Source: Hyaloperonospora brassicae (lineage: Eukaryota > Oomycota > Peronosporomycetes > Peronosporales > Peronosporaceae). Taken from it: a stretch of 64,000 nt of DNA. A model generated the notes under the pieces. The model did not search any database. It was not told the origin of the DNA and saw only the letters and a program-made list of their open reading frames with translations. This document shows, piece by piece, positions 30,182-41,800 of this stretch. The stretch is taken from NCBI GenBank assembly GCA_947650285.1, contig CANTFL010000921.1, positions 62,001 through 126,000 of the forward strand. Reading direction: 5' to 3'. Each line of letters begins with the position of its first letter. Position 1 is the stretch's first letter. The translations under genes were made by a program, and so were the position numbers.

Positions 30182-31950
30182 ATGACGAATTCGTCTATAA
30201 GCTGCGCGAGCAAGGCCGTCGCTGAAGTGGCTGCTCGGATGCGTGCAGCCAGCTAATAAACAAACGAAGGCTCGGCAGCAGGTCGGACTTCGCCTGCTGC
30301 TGTTGATAAGCATCCTGCAACACCAAATGTTGCAAGTGCACGTAGTCATCCACGTGCAGCTTCTATATCCGCAGCTTCGGTTGCGGGGATAGTCTTGTGG
30401 ACGTCGACTCCAAAATATAGTTTTGTCTATTCGGGTGCGGCGGACTCCCCTTTCGACACGGATTTGCTCGCAAAGCTCCACCATAAATCCATGGGTGCGG
30501 AAACGACGACTGCTAAGCCTCGTGGTAGTCTTAATAAGACTCTAAGCCATGAGACGTTAGGCCCATCCGAATTGTCTGAGGACTCGTCGCGGGGCTGGAC
30601 TGATTGCTCTCGCATTTATTTGATGCAAGTGTGGAACATGAGGACTTTAGTCATCTTGATGACGTCGATGATTCGTTGCGGAGTCAGCGTATCCGTAGCG
30701 ATCCCAGTGATTGCGGCAATCGTGATGTCATTACCTATGTCGGCACTACGCAAGAGGATCAAGATCGTGACGTGTTACGATCTGATCCTGTAAAACAAAT
30801 CATGGATGCCTTCATAATGCAATCTGAGGTGGTGGTTTGAATAAACCAATGAAAGTTGTCGGATTCTGCTCTTCGATTCGTCAAGAATCCGTGGTCTTGA
30901 TGTCAGTGCGAGTAATTAACGCACTCGAGAATAGTATTACATCGATGCCTTTTCAGACATCGATGTTACCACGGCAACCGTACCTGAAACAAAGTTTCAT
31001 TGGTGCAGGCGTGTAAATCTTTCATCGGCAACATTGAAATTGTTGGCCGTGACGCTTGCCTGGAAAAACTTACTGCAACTCACAATAACTTTTAAACAAA
31101 ATTCCATAACCGGTGTTCAATTTAAATTGCACCGATTGTCTTGAGAGGCAGGTTTACCTTGCCTCTAGTAGGGAGAGAAATATCAAAGTTGTATTGACAA
31201 CTCTGTTCGCGCCCCTAGGAAGGCCTTCCTCCTAAATCAGCCCTACTGGAGTGCGCGTATCTCTTCCGAGATTTACAAATGGATTGAGACTTTACAATCC
31301 CTTTACATGCGCACAGGGCGTTCATTCGACGATGGTCCTCCTCTAAAGGTTGGGTCCCATCGTACTGGTCGACGATACCGAAAACATTCACCATGAGGTG
31401 AGGGCAACACTCATAGCTGATCCACGAGGGTGGATACTCTCGCTGCTGGACGATTTAAGTCGTCCTAGATCCTGAATTGTCACGGTGGTTCAAGATTCAC
31501 GCCATAAGGAAATTTTACTACCGTGAAAGTCCACCAAAGGATGTGATGGAGGTGGAAACCCTCCTTCAACTTGCTCGACTCACTATAGCGACCAGCAAGA
31601 GATATATCGTGTAATTTCTTAATTGCGCGAGGATTTGGGGCACAAGAGGGATAGACTCAATGTTTCGACCAATTCTGTGCGTAATAACCGCACGGAATGT
31701 AAGGCTGATCATGCGAAGTATTGTGCCGTTTACGCCTTCGCACAGCTTAAAGGAGGCCGAGATGTCCGTTTATATGTTGACGAGATGGCGAAAGATCGCA
31801 GGGAGATCTTGCTGTTGGGTGGATAGGTCTCTTCACTACGCATACAGAGTGATCGTTTGAATTGCGAGCGCAAGAATCTAATGGAGGTTCTTGAACGTGA
31901 TGGAGATCTTCATCGTCGGAATAGGTCTCGTACTGACAGTACGGGCGGAA
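30182..31950 (+). pseudogene. Antisense accessory gene of copy C, ruined
   Basis: Fragments follow the A/B protein in order. The last recognisable one is the coiled coil at 31623-31826 (REDLGHKRDRLNVSTNSVR ...). Many stops and frameshifts. Confidence 0.65.
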
Positions 31951-32019
31951 TCCCCCCAACATCAACGTATTATGCGCGCGCTTCCTACGTGGCGGCTTGA
32001 TCGTGTATGTGTTGCCTTG

Positions 32020-35000
32020 TCAGCGCAGCACACGAAAGAGACCGATGTACTTGGACATTCGTGTACTGCTGCCCACGTCAGTTACTACGTATCTACGTAA
32101 GTTTACCGTAGATAGTATAACTAAGTCGCCTTCAATAAATGAAAGAACATTTGCTCTCCCATTATTGTCAGCGTTCCATTTCTGCTGGTCCACCGCGTGA
32201 GCGATGGAATCCTGCACGAAACGGACCACTGCTTCACGATCCAGCAGAAACCTTTCTGCTGATTGGCGAGGATGTCGTCATCCTTGCTGGAATAGTCGTT
32301 GGCGATGCTGAAAATACCAGCACCTTTATCATCGTCTGACTCAATTATAGCGTCATCGCTATTATTGAGATAATTATCTTCTTCAATGTCAGCATGATCG
32401 ACATCGGCATCATACGCGACGACGTTAGCGTCGACACGTGTTGATCAAGAGCCAGAACGGTTTGTGCTCGAATGATTCCCTCCCCTTTGTTAAAAATCAC
32501 ACTCTAAAAGTAGGGGAAGACGTGGATAGCGTAATCCAGCACGAAGAACGGCGTGTGCCGGGTTGAAGCATGCAAGGAGTTGTCGATGGCAAGTTTGACC
32601 TCCGGCAAAAACGCACTCCAACTCGAAAAGGATTGGACGTACTCTCGAAGCAACTCTTCGAGAACACGGTTGATACGTTCTGTCTGACTATCTGTCTCGA
32701 ATAGGTCATATGTTGACATCTTCATATGCGTTCCGAGCGATCAAAACACGGATTGCCAAACCTTCGCTGTGAACGGAGGATCACTGTCGGATACGAGTTC
32801 ACAGTGTAACCCGTGAAGTCGAAATATATGCCAAAAATACACGAGCCCAGCTCTATGCCGTGATCGAATCGGGTACTTCAGCAAGATGCACCATCTTGCT
32901 GAACCGCTCAACAAACACAAAAATATCCTTATGCTTGTGGTCGTCTTTGGGTAAATGCAATACGAATTCCAAGAAAACGGACTTCCAGCACTCTGTCGGT
33001 ACAGGTATAGGCTATAAGGGTGCACGGGATGAAGGACTAGGATTCCCCGTTGTCAAAACTCGTAAGCACAAATGTACTTGCGCACAAACTGAAACTGTCG
33101 GGGACAGTAAAATTCACGACTTATCGTAAGGTAAGTCTTTTTCCTTCCACAATGCCCGCTTGTTGGGGCATCGTAAAACTCATACAGATGCGCAAGTGCT
33201 AATTGTTCTGTGCGGGAACGACGACACGAGGCGTGCAGCCGGCAACGGCCGTATGGTACAGCAACCCGCTGCGTATAGTGTACCGATGCGATGAGAAACG
33301 GTACAAAGCCGATAAATAATTCGACGATTTCCGATTGGATTCACCAGATGATCCATCAAGCGCAGAATATCCTTCTCTTCTGCGTAGGCCTTCTTTATGG
33401 CGTCAAATAATGTTAACGACGGCACACTGACTGTAAGTGTCGCAAAAGTGGGCTTGTCCTCACTGTTGGGTTGCGCGCCCGGCTCGAAATCGGATCGGCG
33501 CATCAGCGACAACGTTGCGTCTTTTTGTCTAGTATTCGGCGGATAAATTATTTCTTGCGACAAAAGACAGCTACCTTGCCATTTTTAGCGAGAGGTTAGG
33601 ACTGTTTACGGCCGTGCGTAGTATGGCATGGTCCGTATACACAATGAACGTTCTATCTCCCAAGAGATGGACGCAAACCTAAGCCAGTGCATACTTCATG
33701 GCAAGTATTTTCTTGTCATGCACTGGGTAATTACACTAAGCGGCTTATATCTGACGCGAGTGATAGCGGATGACGCGCTCTGCGCCACCTGTGTGAAATT
33801 GCATCAGCGCGCAGCCGATCGCGGAATCGCTGGCGTCACAGGCCTCATGGAATCGTCTTTCCTGATCTGCAATCGCCAGTATGAGCTATTACATCAGCTC
33901 TGATTGCTACCTTCAAAGGGACGCTAATAGTAAGCTTGTCATGACCACTTCACATATTATTGAGCAAGCAAGAAAGATGGACATTCATCTCGGGCGTAAT
34001 TCATTGAGTACTTGTGCAAGTACGCCGCTACCCCAAGGAACTTACGAAGTCCCTTGACATCTACTGGCACAGGCCATTCGGTGATCTCCAAGACCTTTAG
34101 GGATCAGGGTGTACGCCGTGTTTACCCACGATGCACCGAAGAAGTCGTATTTTGCTAGCCGCGAAGATACACTTCTTGAAATTGACGTACAACTTATGCT
34201 TCCGCATAAGTTAAAGAACTCGACTAACGTTTGTCCTGTGAACCTCCAATTCCGTCTTTCCGGTCATCGGCCGGTTACGGACGAGCACGTCGTCTAAGTA
34301 ACTCGGTGCGAAATTTCGCATTGGTCTCAACAGATTTGTTACACATCTTTTGAAGGTGTATGGGGCATTTCTTAGCCTTCGTGGCATCGCTAGCCACCCC
34401 CACAGCATAGCTGGAGAAGCTCACTGCTGTGTACGGGATTTACCGTTCACTCATGAGGATCTGATAGAATCCATCCATCAGATCCATGGATGAGAAGATG
34501 GTACTCTTTGACATACCATCTATGATTACGTCCTTCCTCGGTATCGGCGTCTGAGCCGGTACCGTTTCAGCATCTAACTTGTTGAATGCGTGCACTACCC
34601 GCCATCCTCCTGTGGCCTTTCGCACACAGACGGTCGGAGAGCTGTGAGGAGAAGTTGATTCCTTCACATGACCCGCTGCAAAGCGATCGGCAAAGAACTT
34701 GTCGATCGCTTGCACATGTTCATGAGGCAGTGGCCACTGTTTCATGACACAGTACTTCGAGCCCGGTTTGGGCTCGATCTCGTGTCGAGTGCCTTTGTCC
34801 TTAGGCAACTCGCAAGGCACAGATATAGGGAACACATCCTTGAATTCGATCAAATTTTTTACAAAGAATTTGCCTGAAGCGACCCCCAGAATTGAGACAT
34901 GTATCGCTCAATTCGAGTCTTCTCATCGAGGACACTTTCGTCCATCGATGAGCTGCTGAGAACCCGTTCGTTCTCAGCAAACACTGTTGCCGACCGAATA

Positions 35001-37312
35001 TCGGCCACATACTCATCCTCTGTGACGAGTATGCAGATCTGCTTGACCTTGCCACTACGCAGATCAAGCTACAAACGCTTGAGTTCGAACGTTGTCAATT
35101 GAGTTATCTCCAAATTTAACTTTGGAGGCACAATCAGATCAATGGCATAAGCGCTTACGCTTGATCCGTCATTGACCAAGACGTTCAATGTCTCGGTTCC
35201 TCCCTATGAACTTGTTCCCACAGGCTGCTGAGGGCTTGTCCGCTTAGGTTGCTGATATCTGAATTTCTCAGCATGAGACTCTTGAGAAATTCCTTTCTCA
35301 AGCACGTGAGGACTCATTCGCTCTACGTCTCCTAAATGAGGCTGTAAAACCACAGTCAGCGACTGGATCTCTACGGTCGACTCTCCAGTCGACCTAATAT
35401 CAACGTGTTGCCCTTTGGTGTCAACAGGTTTCTTCTTTCTAGGATGTTACCCGCTAGGCATGCATCCATGTCCCGATCCACTCGACTAATTCAAGTGGTG
35501 GACCTTCGGCGCTGCCTGTAATTCTGTACAGCCGCCGGAAGCTTTCTCCACAGTGTAGTGATTAGCTACACTAAGGTCTTGTGCAGTCGTGCTAACGATC
35601 GTACCGCAAGTGAGGCCATCGCACTCACTCGCAGTGCATACACACGCTTGTGGACGCTCCATGGCGTTCATCAGATGGCCAGATGATGAATAAGCGGCAT
35701 GCATCTTCACGGATCGATGCTGCCAGCTCACCCTTGGATCAGACCTTCTGAGAAAAGGTAATCCCAGGATGACATCAACTTTTCGTCCAGATCCAGTAGG
35801 ACGAAGTCATCATCGTACTGTTCGCCCTCTAACGTGTAGTGGATTCCTACTGCACGTTTCTCAACGGATATCGATGCACATGTGGCAAGGCGCACCTTCA
35901 TCCTCGGTAGAGGGATGTCACGCTCGACGATCTTGAGCCTACGACCCTCTAGTGACTGGCGTCGAACAAAGTTGTTCGACGCCCCACAGTCAACACGAGC
36001 ACAAATTGACAGATCTGTTGTCACTTGCAACTTCAAGGTGTTGAGTGATATCTCATCAACAGGTGCAGTGACACACAATGATTGTGTTTCTGGAGCGACT
36101 TTTCGTCAAGAGATTTGCACATTCATCTGAGGTTGCTATATCAGTAGGGCGCTCCGCCCCTACTGACCCCGACCATTTTTTGATGGTCCGCTTCGCTGCT
36201 GCGATTTTGCAACAGCGTTGGACCTACTCCCATTACCCTATTTGGCAAATGGTTGTTCATTCCGCTCAGTAATGTTTGGTACTGGTCGTGGGCGCTACAC
36301 TTATAAGCGTAGTGTTCTAACTTCTAATAGCGATTATACTTCTACAGTCTCGTGTTGTTTGAAGAGCGAGGTCTCTCGCTCTCAACATAACAGAGATCCA
36401 TTGGTTCTGGACCTCCGCTTTCCTGCCGCCTCGCTATCGATAGGTAGTCGAATTTGTTTGATCCGCTCCAAACTGAATGCTTCTTGGTCCGCCACTGATA
36501 TCGCTTGATCTAGTGTCTTTAATTCCAAATGTTACCGATGGGTCTTGACGGGTCAGCAAGTAGACCCTGGATGAATAAACACAGTGATTTTCGTGTGTTC
36601 ATCTTGAGGGTTGGCAGTTATACAACTCGAGAGTTATCGGATGTGCTGAGAGTAAGCATGTACATCTTGTTTGCCCTGTCTGAGTTTCAAAACCTCAGCA
36701 CAAGCCCGAGATCGTCCCGTCGCAGCTTAAACGTTTGTCTGAGCCGGTATTTGGATATTTTCAACGATCTAAATGTTTATGGATCGTGGATATTGATCCC
36801 TAAGGCCTAAGCCTTCTCACGTCCAGCCAAGGTGGACTGGGCGAATGCAACTTTCAATTCGTCGACGAAGATGCGACGAGCCCTTATGGCATCGTCCAAC
36901 TCGACGAACTGTCTGAAAAGGGAACCTTCCTCGACTCCCCTTCACTTTGAGATATCAATCTTCAAGATTTTGGGACGACACATACGCGTCGTCCCGCCCA
37001 CAGTAGCATTGAATTGCCGCTGTCTCAACAGCTCTGTCTGTTGAGCAACGAGCTCTCTCAACTGCTCGGCCTGTTGAGAACCTTGCTATGAAGCAATGAT
37101 CCTTTATCTCTTACGGCGACAAGTTCATTTTGAATGAACCTGGCTGTAGCAACATGTTGTTGGTCTATGTTAAGAAACTCTAACATGGCGCTAATGGCGG
37201 TTTCGCCGACGGTAGAACTCATTCGTTCTACCACCCTCCATTCGATGTCACTCAAATGGTTAAAGCCTTCACGCGTGGCGTGAAAGCTCTCCTCCTCATC
37301 CAACATGTTCAT
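32020..37312 (-). pseudogene. Copy C gag-pol relics
   Basis: Minus fragments: gag start MNMLDEEESFHATREG (37312), protease-like VDCGASNNFVR (35728-36078), linker (34801-35102), RT with FSSMDLMDGFYQILM (34440-34853) and SYLDDV in place of YFDD (34211-34408), integrase pieces (32741-33563) and integrase tail (32020-32229). Each is separated by frameshifts or stops. Confidence 0.8.
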
Positions 37313-37362
37313 GTCGGATGAGGTGGTTGTGGTCGCTGGACGGACTACAAAGTGCTACCAGG

Positions 37363-37809
37363 TGTAACGGGGCACGCCTTGTGTCAATTCGACACAAGGT
37401 TGTGTGCACCCGACGTCACGTACACGTGGCGTGAGGAAGGGCAGCGAAGAAGGCAGAACTCGAAAGCTCTGTCTAAGGGAAAAAGTAGAACTGTATTTAG
37501 TTTAGTTATGTTTCTTAATAAACCATCTTTGTCTTGAGCTAACTATGTTAAACTACAATCTCCTACGTGGGTTTCTTGCTCACCACCCATTCCGCGCGTC
37601 CAGCAGCGATGGGTGGTCAATCTGGTTGATGTACCGTGAACATCAACCATCAGGTGGAGCAACCCATCAAAGAAATGTTACCCCCGAGGGTAATTTTCCT
37701 TCAACCTTTTTCCTTACGAGTAATGTCCATTGAACATTATCTGAATAGATAAGGTTCAAAAATTGATACAAAGATATCAATTTTTATGTAACGGGCTCAC
37801 CCCGTTGCA
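37363..37809 (-). repeat. Copy C 5' LTR
   Basis: TGTAACGGGG ... CCCGTTGCA, 447 bp. Contains CCTTGTGTC/GACACAAGG (37377-37399), a paired replacement of the CCCTTGCGT/ACGCAAGGG hairpin of copy B. Confidence 0.8.
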
Positions 37810-38332
37810 CGAACAGTGAGTGATCAACGCGCGCTTTGTTGCTCGAGAGTCCATATTTTATCAAGTTGAATACGCGTCCGCTCTCTTGCGTTGCTCGCGC
37901 CAAATGTATCTCCAACTCAGCAGTCGACTCTTCGCCTTCGGTTGCAATAGCACTTGCGTACTTTGGTGACAATTGATATGAGGAATACATTCACGAGTTC
38001 ACTACTACCATCGACTCGCATCGTTTCCTCTCTCCCTCAGGATCTTGCGTAGTTCGACAAACCGGGCATCGTCACCGGTTCACTACGACACATATGGCGA
38101 CCCCTTACCTTACGTGAACCTTATCACGCTCAGTGTTGGAGACAGCAACGGTCGATCGTTAACACTATGAAGTCACATCTGACTGACTGTCTTTGACCTG
38201 CGCTGGCCATCTCTACAAAAAAACTATGCCATCTGACAGCGACTGGGCCGCCCTTGTCAGTCGCATTTTCAGCCAATCATCTACTCGCCAGCCATACCGC
38301 TCATCGTGCCACTGGTCTCGGGCCCATTTTGT
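37810..38332. promoter_or_regulatory. Boundary of the repeat island and upstream region of the PHD gene
   Basis: No gene seen. A CCAAT motif (CAGCCAATC, 38271-38279) lies about 60 bases before the ATG at 38333, with TCGCATTTTC just before it as a weak initiator candidate. Confidence 0.4.
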
Positions 38333-41300
38333 ATGGCGCATACTGTCACGTGCTGCAACTGTGGCTGCCTCAACTTCAGCTCGACGCACAGCGCGTGCGA
38401 CAAGTGTCGGCCCACACACAACATGATGACGTCGAGCCACAACGTGCTGCACCTCACAGGCGCCTCGAGTGGCAGTGCGCCGTCACGTGACGTGCACGTG
38501 CGCTCATTGGGCAACAAGCGAAGGTACAGCGAGATCCGATTGGCGGCTGCGACAGCGCCAGTCCCCAAGCGGCAGCAGCACGTAAAAAGTGTTTTCTACA
38601 AAAAGCAGCAGCAGCAGCAGCCCACCGACGTCATTGACCTGATCTCGGACTCGGACGACGTGGCAAGTGACGGGCATAGTGACAGTGCAAAGCACAGTGA
38701 GACGACTGCAGGAAATGACAGCGCAGCGGTCGCCAGTGCCGACCTGTTCCAGAGTCGCGTGTTCCCGTCAGTGGTCTTCGTGGCCAGTCACTTCCCGTCG
38801 GTCGAAGACGGAGCGATGTTGAGGAAGTTAGCAACAGAGACAGGACGGGCAGATGCTCAACAACGTGAAGAGTCCGTTGTTGTTACCACACTGCCGACAA
38901 GTTGCCAAGCGCCGGCGCTTCGAGCGACGTCGACAGCACGCGCGTTACCGTCTGCACAAGCTGTGGATTGGCAACCTCAGCCAACGGTGAAGCCGACACC
39001 TCCGGCAGTTGCAGGTGTGGAGCCGACACGTCCGCCGATTGCAGCCGGGGAGACAAAAGCTGTGCCGATTGTGAAGTCGACACCTCCGCCGGTTGCAGCC
39101 GGGGAGACAAAAGCTGTGCCGATTGTGAAGTCGAAACGTCTGCCGATTGCTGTTGTGGACCCAGAACCTCATTTAATGCCAATTGTAGCCGTGAAGACGA
39201 AGCCTTTGTCAAGTGCAGTAGTGGAGCCAAGAAAACCGCCAGTTGCAGGTGTGGACTCAAGACCTGTTCCAGTTGTAGCTCAAAAGAGTCAGCAGAAGGA
39301 GCAGCAATCGGCGACGACAGTGGAAACAGTCATGAAGAAAAGCGACGATCTAGATGCGGCAAAGAAAAGCGAAAAGAAGCTTGTGACTGATGTTGGTAGT
39401 GCACGTGCACAAGTAAAAGAAGGTGTGCGAGCTGAGGGAAAGCTGAAAGACGCCCTGTCCCAGTCCCGCGTTTTCGAACAGATTGAATTTCGAGCAACGG
39501 ATTTCGTGACTGCAGCACAAGTGTGGGCGACAGCCAGACGAAGTCATTTGCCGCCACTGAAGTCGACGGTGTTGATAGCAGCGTCAGGGAGACCAAGTAC
39601 AGCAACAGAAGACGGGTGTCGTCATGCGAATGATTTGACAGGGCTCGTAGAAACGACAAAGGTCACCTCGCCTACAGATGCATCTATCACTTCTAGCACA
39701 CCGACGGTAATTGCTTCCCCTGCAGAACCAGTTGAGGCGTTGAGGTCAGCTCGTGCACCTTCGCAGGTGTTGACTTCGACTCATTTCGACACCACATCAG
39801 ATAAATCGTCAAGCGCGTCTTCGAGTGCAGGTCGACCTCACCCTGTCGCAAAGTCGTCCGTGTCGTTGGCAACGGCGGCAGCATTGCCACCTGCCGCTCC
39901 GGAGCCAGTACCGTCAGCTGTAAAGGAACTTACCAAGGTATTGGCAGTTCGGCCTGTTGATTCTCCGTCGGTACAAAATCAAAAAATACCCACGCCAAGC
40001 ACAGTTGTGCAGTCTATAGCACCAGCACTGAAGCCTCCCACATCGTTCGCTGAAGGAAGCGCGAAGCCAGCAGCATCTGCATCGTCGACTCTGGAGTCAA
40101 CGCTGACAGCGGAATTGCAGGCAGAAGTAACGGTGTCAGCTACGCCATGGTCAACTGTTGACACAGCTACGAAGTCACCTTCTGCGTCAGCGACATATTC
40201 TGTACGGACCCAAGCGACTGACAACGTGAACGTGCTAGTACCAAAAGAAATGCGGCATGAAGTAAATTGGCGATCGACTGATGAGCAACGTCATCAGCAG
40301 CCATCACTTGCTGGAGCAAACGCTTCCACAGAGGTCGATGGAAAGCGTCATCACACGGCGAGTGCAGCACCACCTAAAGTGGCTCGAGTGGCCCCCCCTG
40401 TCTTAGGATACTGCAGTCCAGAGTTTTTGGAATTCATGCGTGAGTGTGGCAACGCTGAATATGATGAAGAAGACGATCCTGACGAAGCGAGCCGCCTACA
40501 GCTGAAGCTACTGGATGTGGTGGACCTCACGAATTTAAGCAGCTCAGAAAACGGCGATACTACATCTCCTTTGTCAACTCCGCGTGTCGGAGAGCTTGGT
40601 GTGGGCGCACAGCAACTGTGTCCGTCAACTAGCGAGGTAGTCGAAAAAGGGGGTCAGCGTTTGGCCGGCGATGTTGTGAATACGCTAGGACAAAGAACCT
40701 GGTATGTTCCGACGCTGGAAAGTGAGCGGAAACGGACTCAGCCGGAGAAGGTTATGTGCGAGTTGTGCGAGGAGAAGGGACTTGCGTCGAGACTAGTTCG
40801 CTGCCCGACGTGCACGAAATACTATCATAAGAAATGTGCAGAGGAAAACGGCGACGAAAGTATCTGTTGGAATTGCGAGCTTGGCTCGATGATTGACGAC
40901 AGCGAGCTCGATGAAGAACATGCCAAACACAATAGTGAGTACTTAGCATATCTGAAGGCAATTCGACGCTCTCCAGATGACGCTGATGCCGAAGACGAGC
41001 GTATGGCTGACAACGAGGACGACGAACAAGAAGATGACGAAGTTATAGCAGAGGTGAAGACTGAAATGGAAAGTGTAGCAGGAGGCGGCGAAGACAGCAA
41101 CGTTGTCAACGAGATGCATGTCCAGAGTGCGGGGAGACGATGGAAGGAGTTTATTGGAGATGCTACCGCTGACGTTGACGATTCTTACCTCGAGATCACG
41201 AAACGCATTACGGAAGAACTTTGTGACAACGAGAAGAAAACCTTGTACTCACGGGGCTTCGTGTCGCGGGAGGAATTCGAAGCGCAGATGCATGAGGTTG

Positions 41301-41800
41301 AGGAACACTACATAAAGGAGGAAGCACGGCTGCAGCAGCTGGAACGGGAAAAAGCGCTCGAAGCAAAGAAGGTGGCTGAAGCTAAACTAGAGCAGGCAGA
41401 AGCGGAGCAGGCAATCACCAGCAGCCAGTGCGTTGGCAATAACGCTGCTGCGAACGACAATCCTATGGCCTCCGAACTTGTTGTCCAAAGTAAGAGCGCA
41501 TCAACTGGTGATGCGCTTCCTTCCGCCGACACTACTAGTGCGGTTCAAATGGGTACTGCATCGAACTTGCCGACAGGCACTCAACTCGAGTCCACCCTGC
41601 TGTATCCGTCGCAGCACAAGCGTCAGTTTCTACGCGATTTGTACGAGCGCTCAACTCCAGTCCACCCTGCTGTATCTGCAGCAGCAGAAGCGTCAGCTCC
41701 TACGCCGTTTGTACCAGCCGCTACTTGTGCAGCAGCATCAGAGGTGGTGGATAATGGACCACCGCCGGTCACTGGACAACCGTCATCAAAGCCTTTGTAA
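38333..41800 (+). CDS. PHD-finger nuclear protein
   Basis: 1155 residues from the ATG at 38333. The frame is open a little further upstream but has no earlier ATG. Residues 5-25 form a small zinc ribbon resembling the RanBP2/NZF type (C-x2-C-x3-N-x7-C-x2-C). A long Ser/Pro/Ala/Thr-rich, probably disordered region follows, with an 18-residue direct repeat (PIVKSTPPPVAAGETKAV, coded at 39041-39150). At about 808-850 is a PHD finger (CELC ... CPTC-x4-H-x2-C ... CWNC), which typically reads the histone H3 tail. After it come acidic stretches and a Glu/Ala/Lys coiled coil (about 985-1030). Near the end a 70-bp tandem duplication (41581, 41651) changes the reading frame relative to the repeated unit, so the last 50 residues may not be the ancestral C-terminus. 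A chromatin reader role is inferred from the PHD finger; no specific orthologue was recognised. Confidence 0.8.
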   Translation: MAHTVTCCNCGCLNFSSTHSACDKCRPTHNMMTSSHNVLHLTGASSGSAPSRDVHVRSLGNKRRYSEIRLAAATAPVPKRQQHVKSVFYKKQQQQQPTDVIDLISDSDDVASDGHSDSAKHSETTAGNDSAAVASADLFQSRVFPSVVFVASHFPSVEDGAMLRKLATETGRADAQQREESVVVTTLPTSCQAPALRATSTARALPSAQAVDWQPQPTVKPTPPAVAGVEPTRPPIAAGETKAVPIVKSTPPPVAAGETKAVPIVKSKRLPIAVVDPEPHLMPIVAVKTKPLSSAVVEPRKPPVAGVDSRPVPVVAQKSQQKEQQSATTVETVMKKSDDLDAAKKSEKKLVTDVGSARAQVKEGVRAEGKLKDALSQSRVFEQIEFRATDFVTAAQVWATARRSHLPPLKSTVLIAASGRPSTATEDGCRHANDLTGLVETTKVTSPTDASITSSTPTVIASPAEPVEALRSARAPSQVLTSTHFDTTSDKSSSASSSAGRPHPVAKSSVSLATAAALPPAAPEPVPSAVKELTKVLAVRPVDSPSVQNQKIPTPSTVVQSIAPALKPPTSFAEGSAKPAASASSTLESTLTAELQAEVTVSATPWSTVDTATKSPSASATYSVRTQATDNVNVLVPKEMRHEVNWRSTDEQRHQQPSLAGANASTEVDGKRHHTASAAPPKVARVAPPVLGYCSPEFLEFMRECGNAEYDEEDDPDEASRLQLKLLDVVDLTNLSSSENGDTTSPLSTPRVGELGVGAQQLCPSTSEVVEKGGQRLAGDVVNTLGQRTWYVPTLESERKRTQPEKVMCELCEEKGLASRLVRCPTCTKYYHKKCAEENGDESICWNCELGSMIDDSELDEEHAKHNSEYLAYLKAIRRSPDDADAEDERMADNEDDEQEDDEVIAEVKTEMESVAGGGEDSNVVNEMHVQSAGRRWKEFIGDATADVDDSYLEITKRITEELCDNEKKTLYSRGFVSREEFEAQMHEVEEHYIKEEARLQQLEREKALEAKKVAEAKLEQAEAEQAITSSQCVGNNAAANDNPMASELVVQSKSASTGDALPSADTTSAVQMGTASNLPTGTQLESTLLYPSQHKRQFLRDLYERSTPVHPAVSAAAEASAPTPFVPAATCAAASEVVDNGPPPVTGQPSSKPL
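41581..41720 (+). repeat. 70-bp tandem duplication inside the PHD gene
   Basis: TCAACTCGAGTCCACCCTGC (41581) and TCAACTCCAGTCCACCCTGC (41651) start two imperfect 70-bp units. 70 is not a multiple of three, so the second unit is read in another frame. Confidence 0.8.

Larger units (their letters stand above)
29584..37809 (-). mobile_element. Ty3/gypsy chromodomain retrotransposon, copy C (old, decayed)
   Basis: LTRs 29584-30047 and 37363-37809 in minus orientation, with gag-pol relics on the minus strand between them and relics of the antisense gene at the left end. All frames are broken. The primer-binding region (AAAGTGCTACCAGG, 37349-37362) and the frameshift module near 36140-36180 are still recognisable. 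The LTRs have diverged strongly from each other and from A and B, yet most inverted repeats remain. No clear target duplication. Confidence 0.88.

Noticed and set aside
38902..39390. Cysteine-rich plus-strand frame with repeated CSRGDKSCADC-type units
   Set aside because: It is the shifted frame of the PHD gene's Pro/Ala/Lys repeat; it starts without support and overlaps a longer, better frame.
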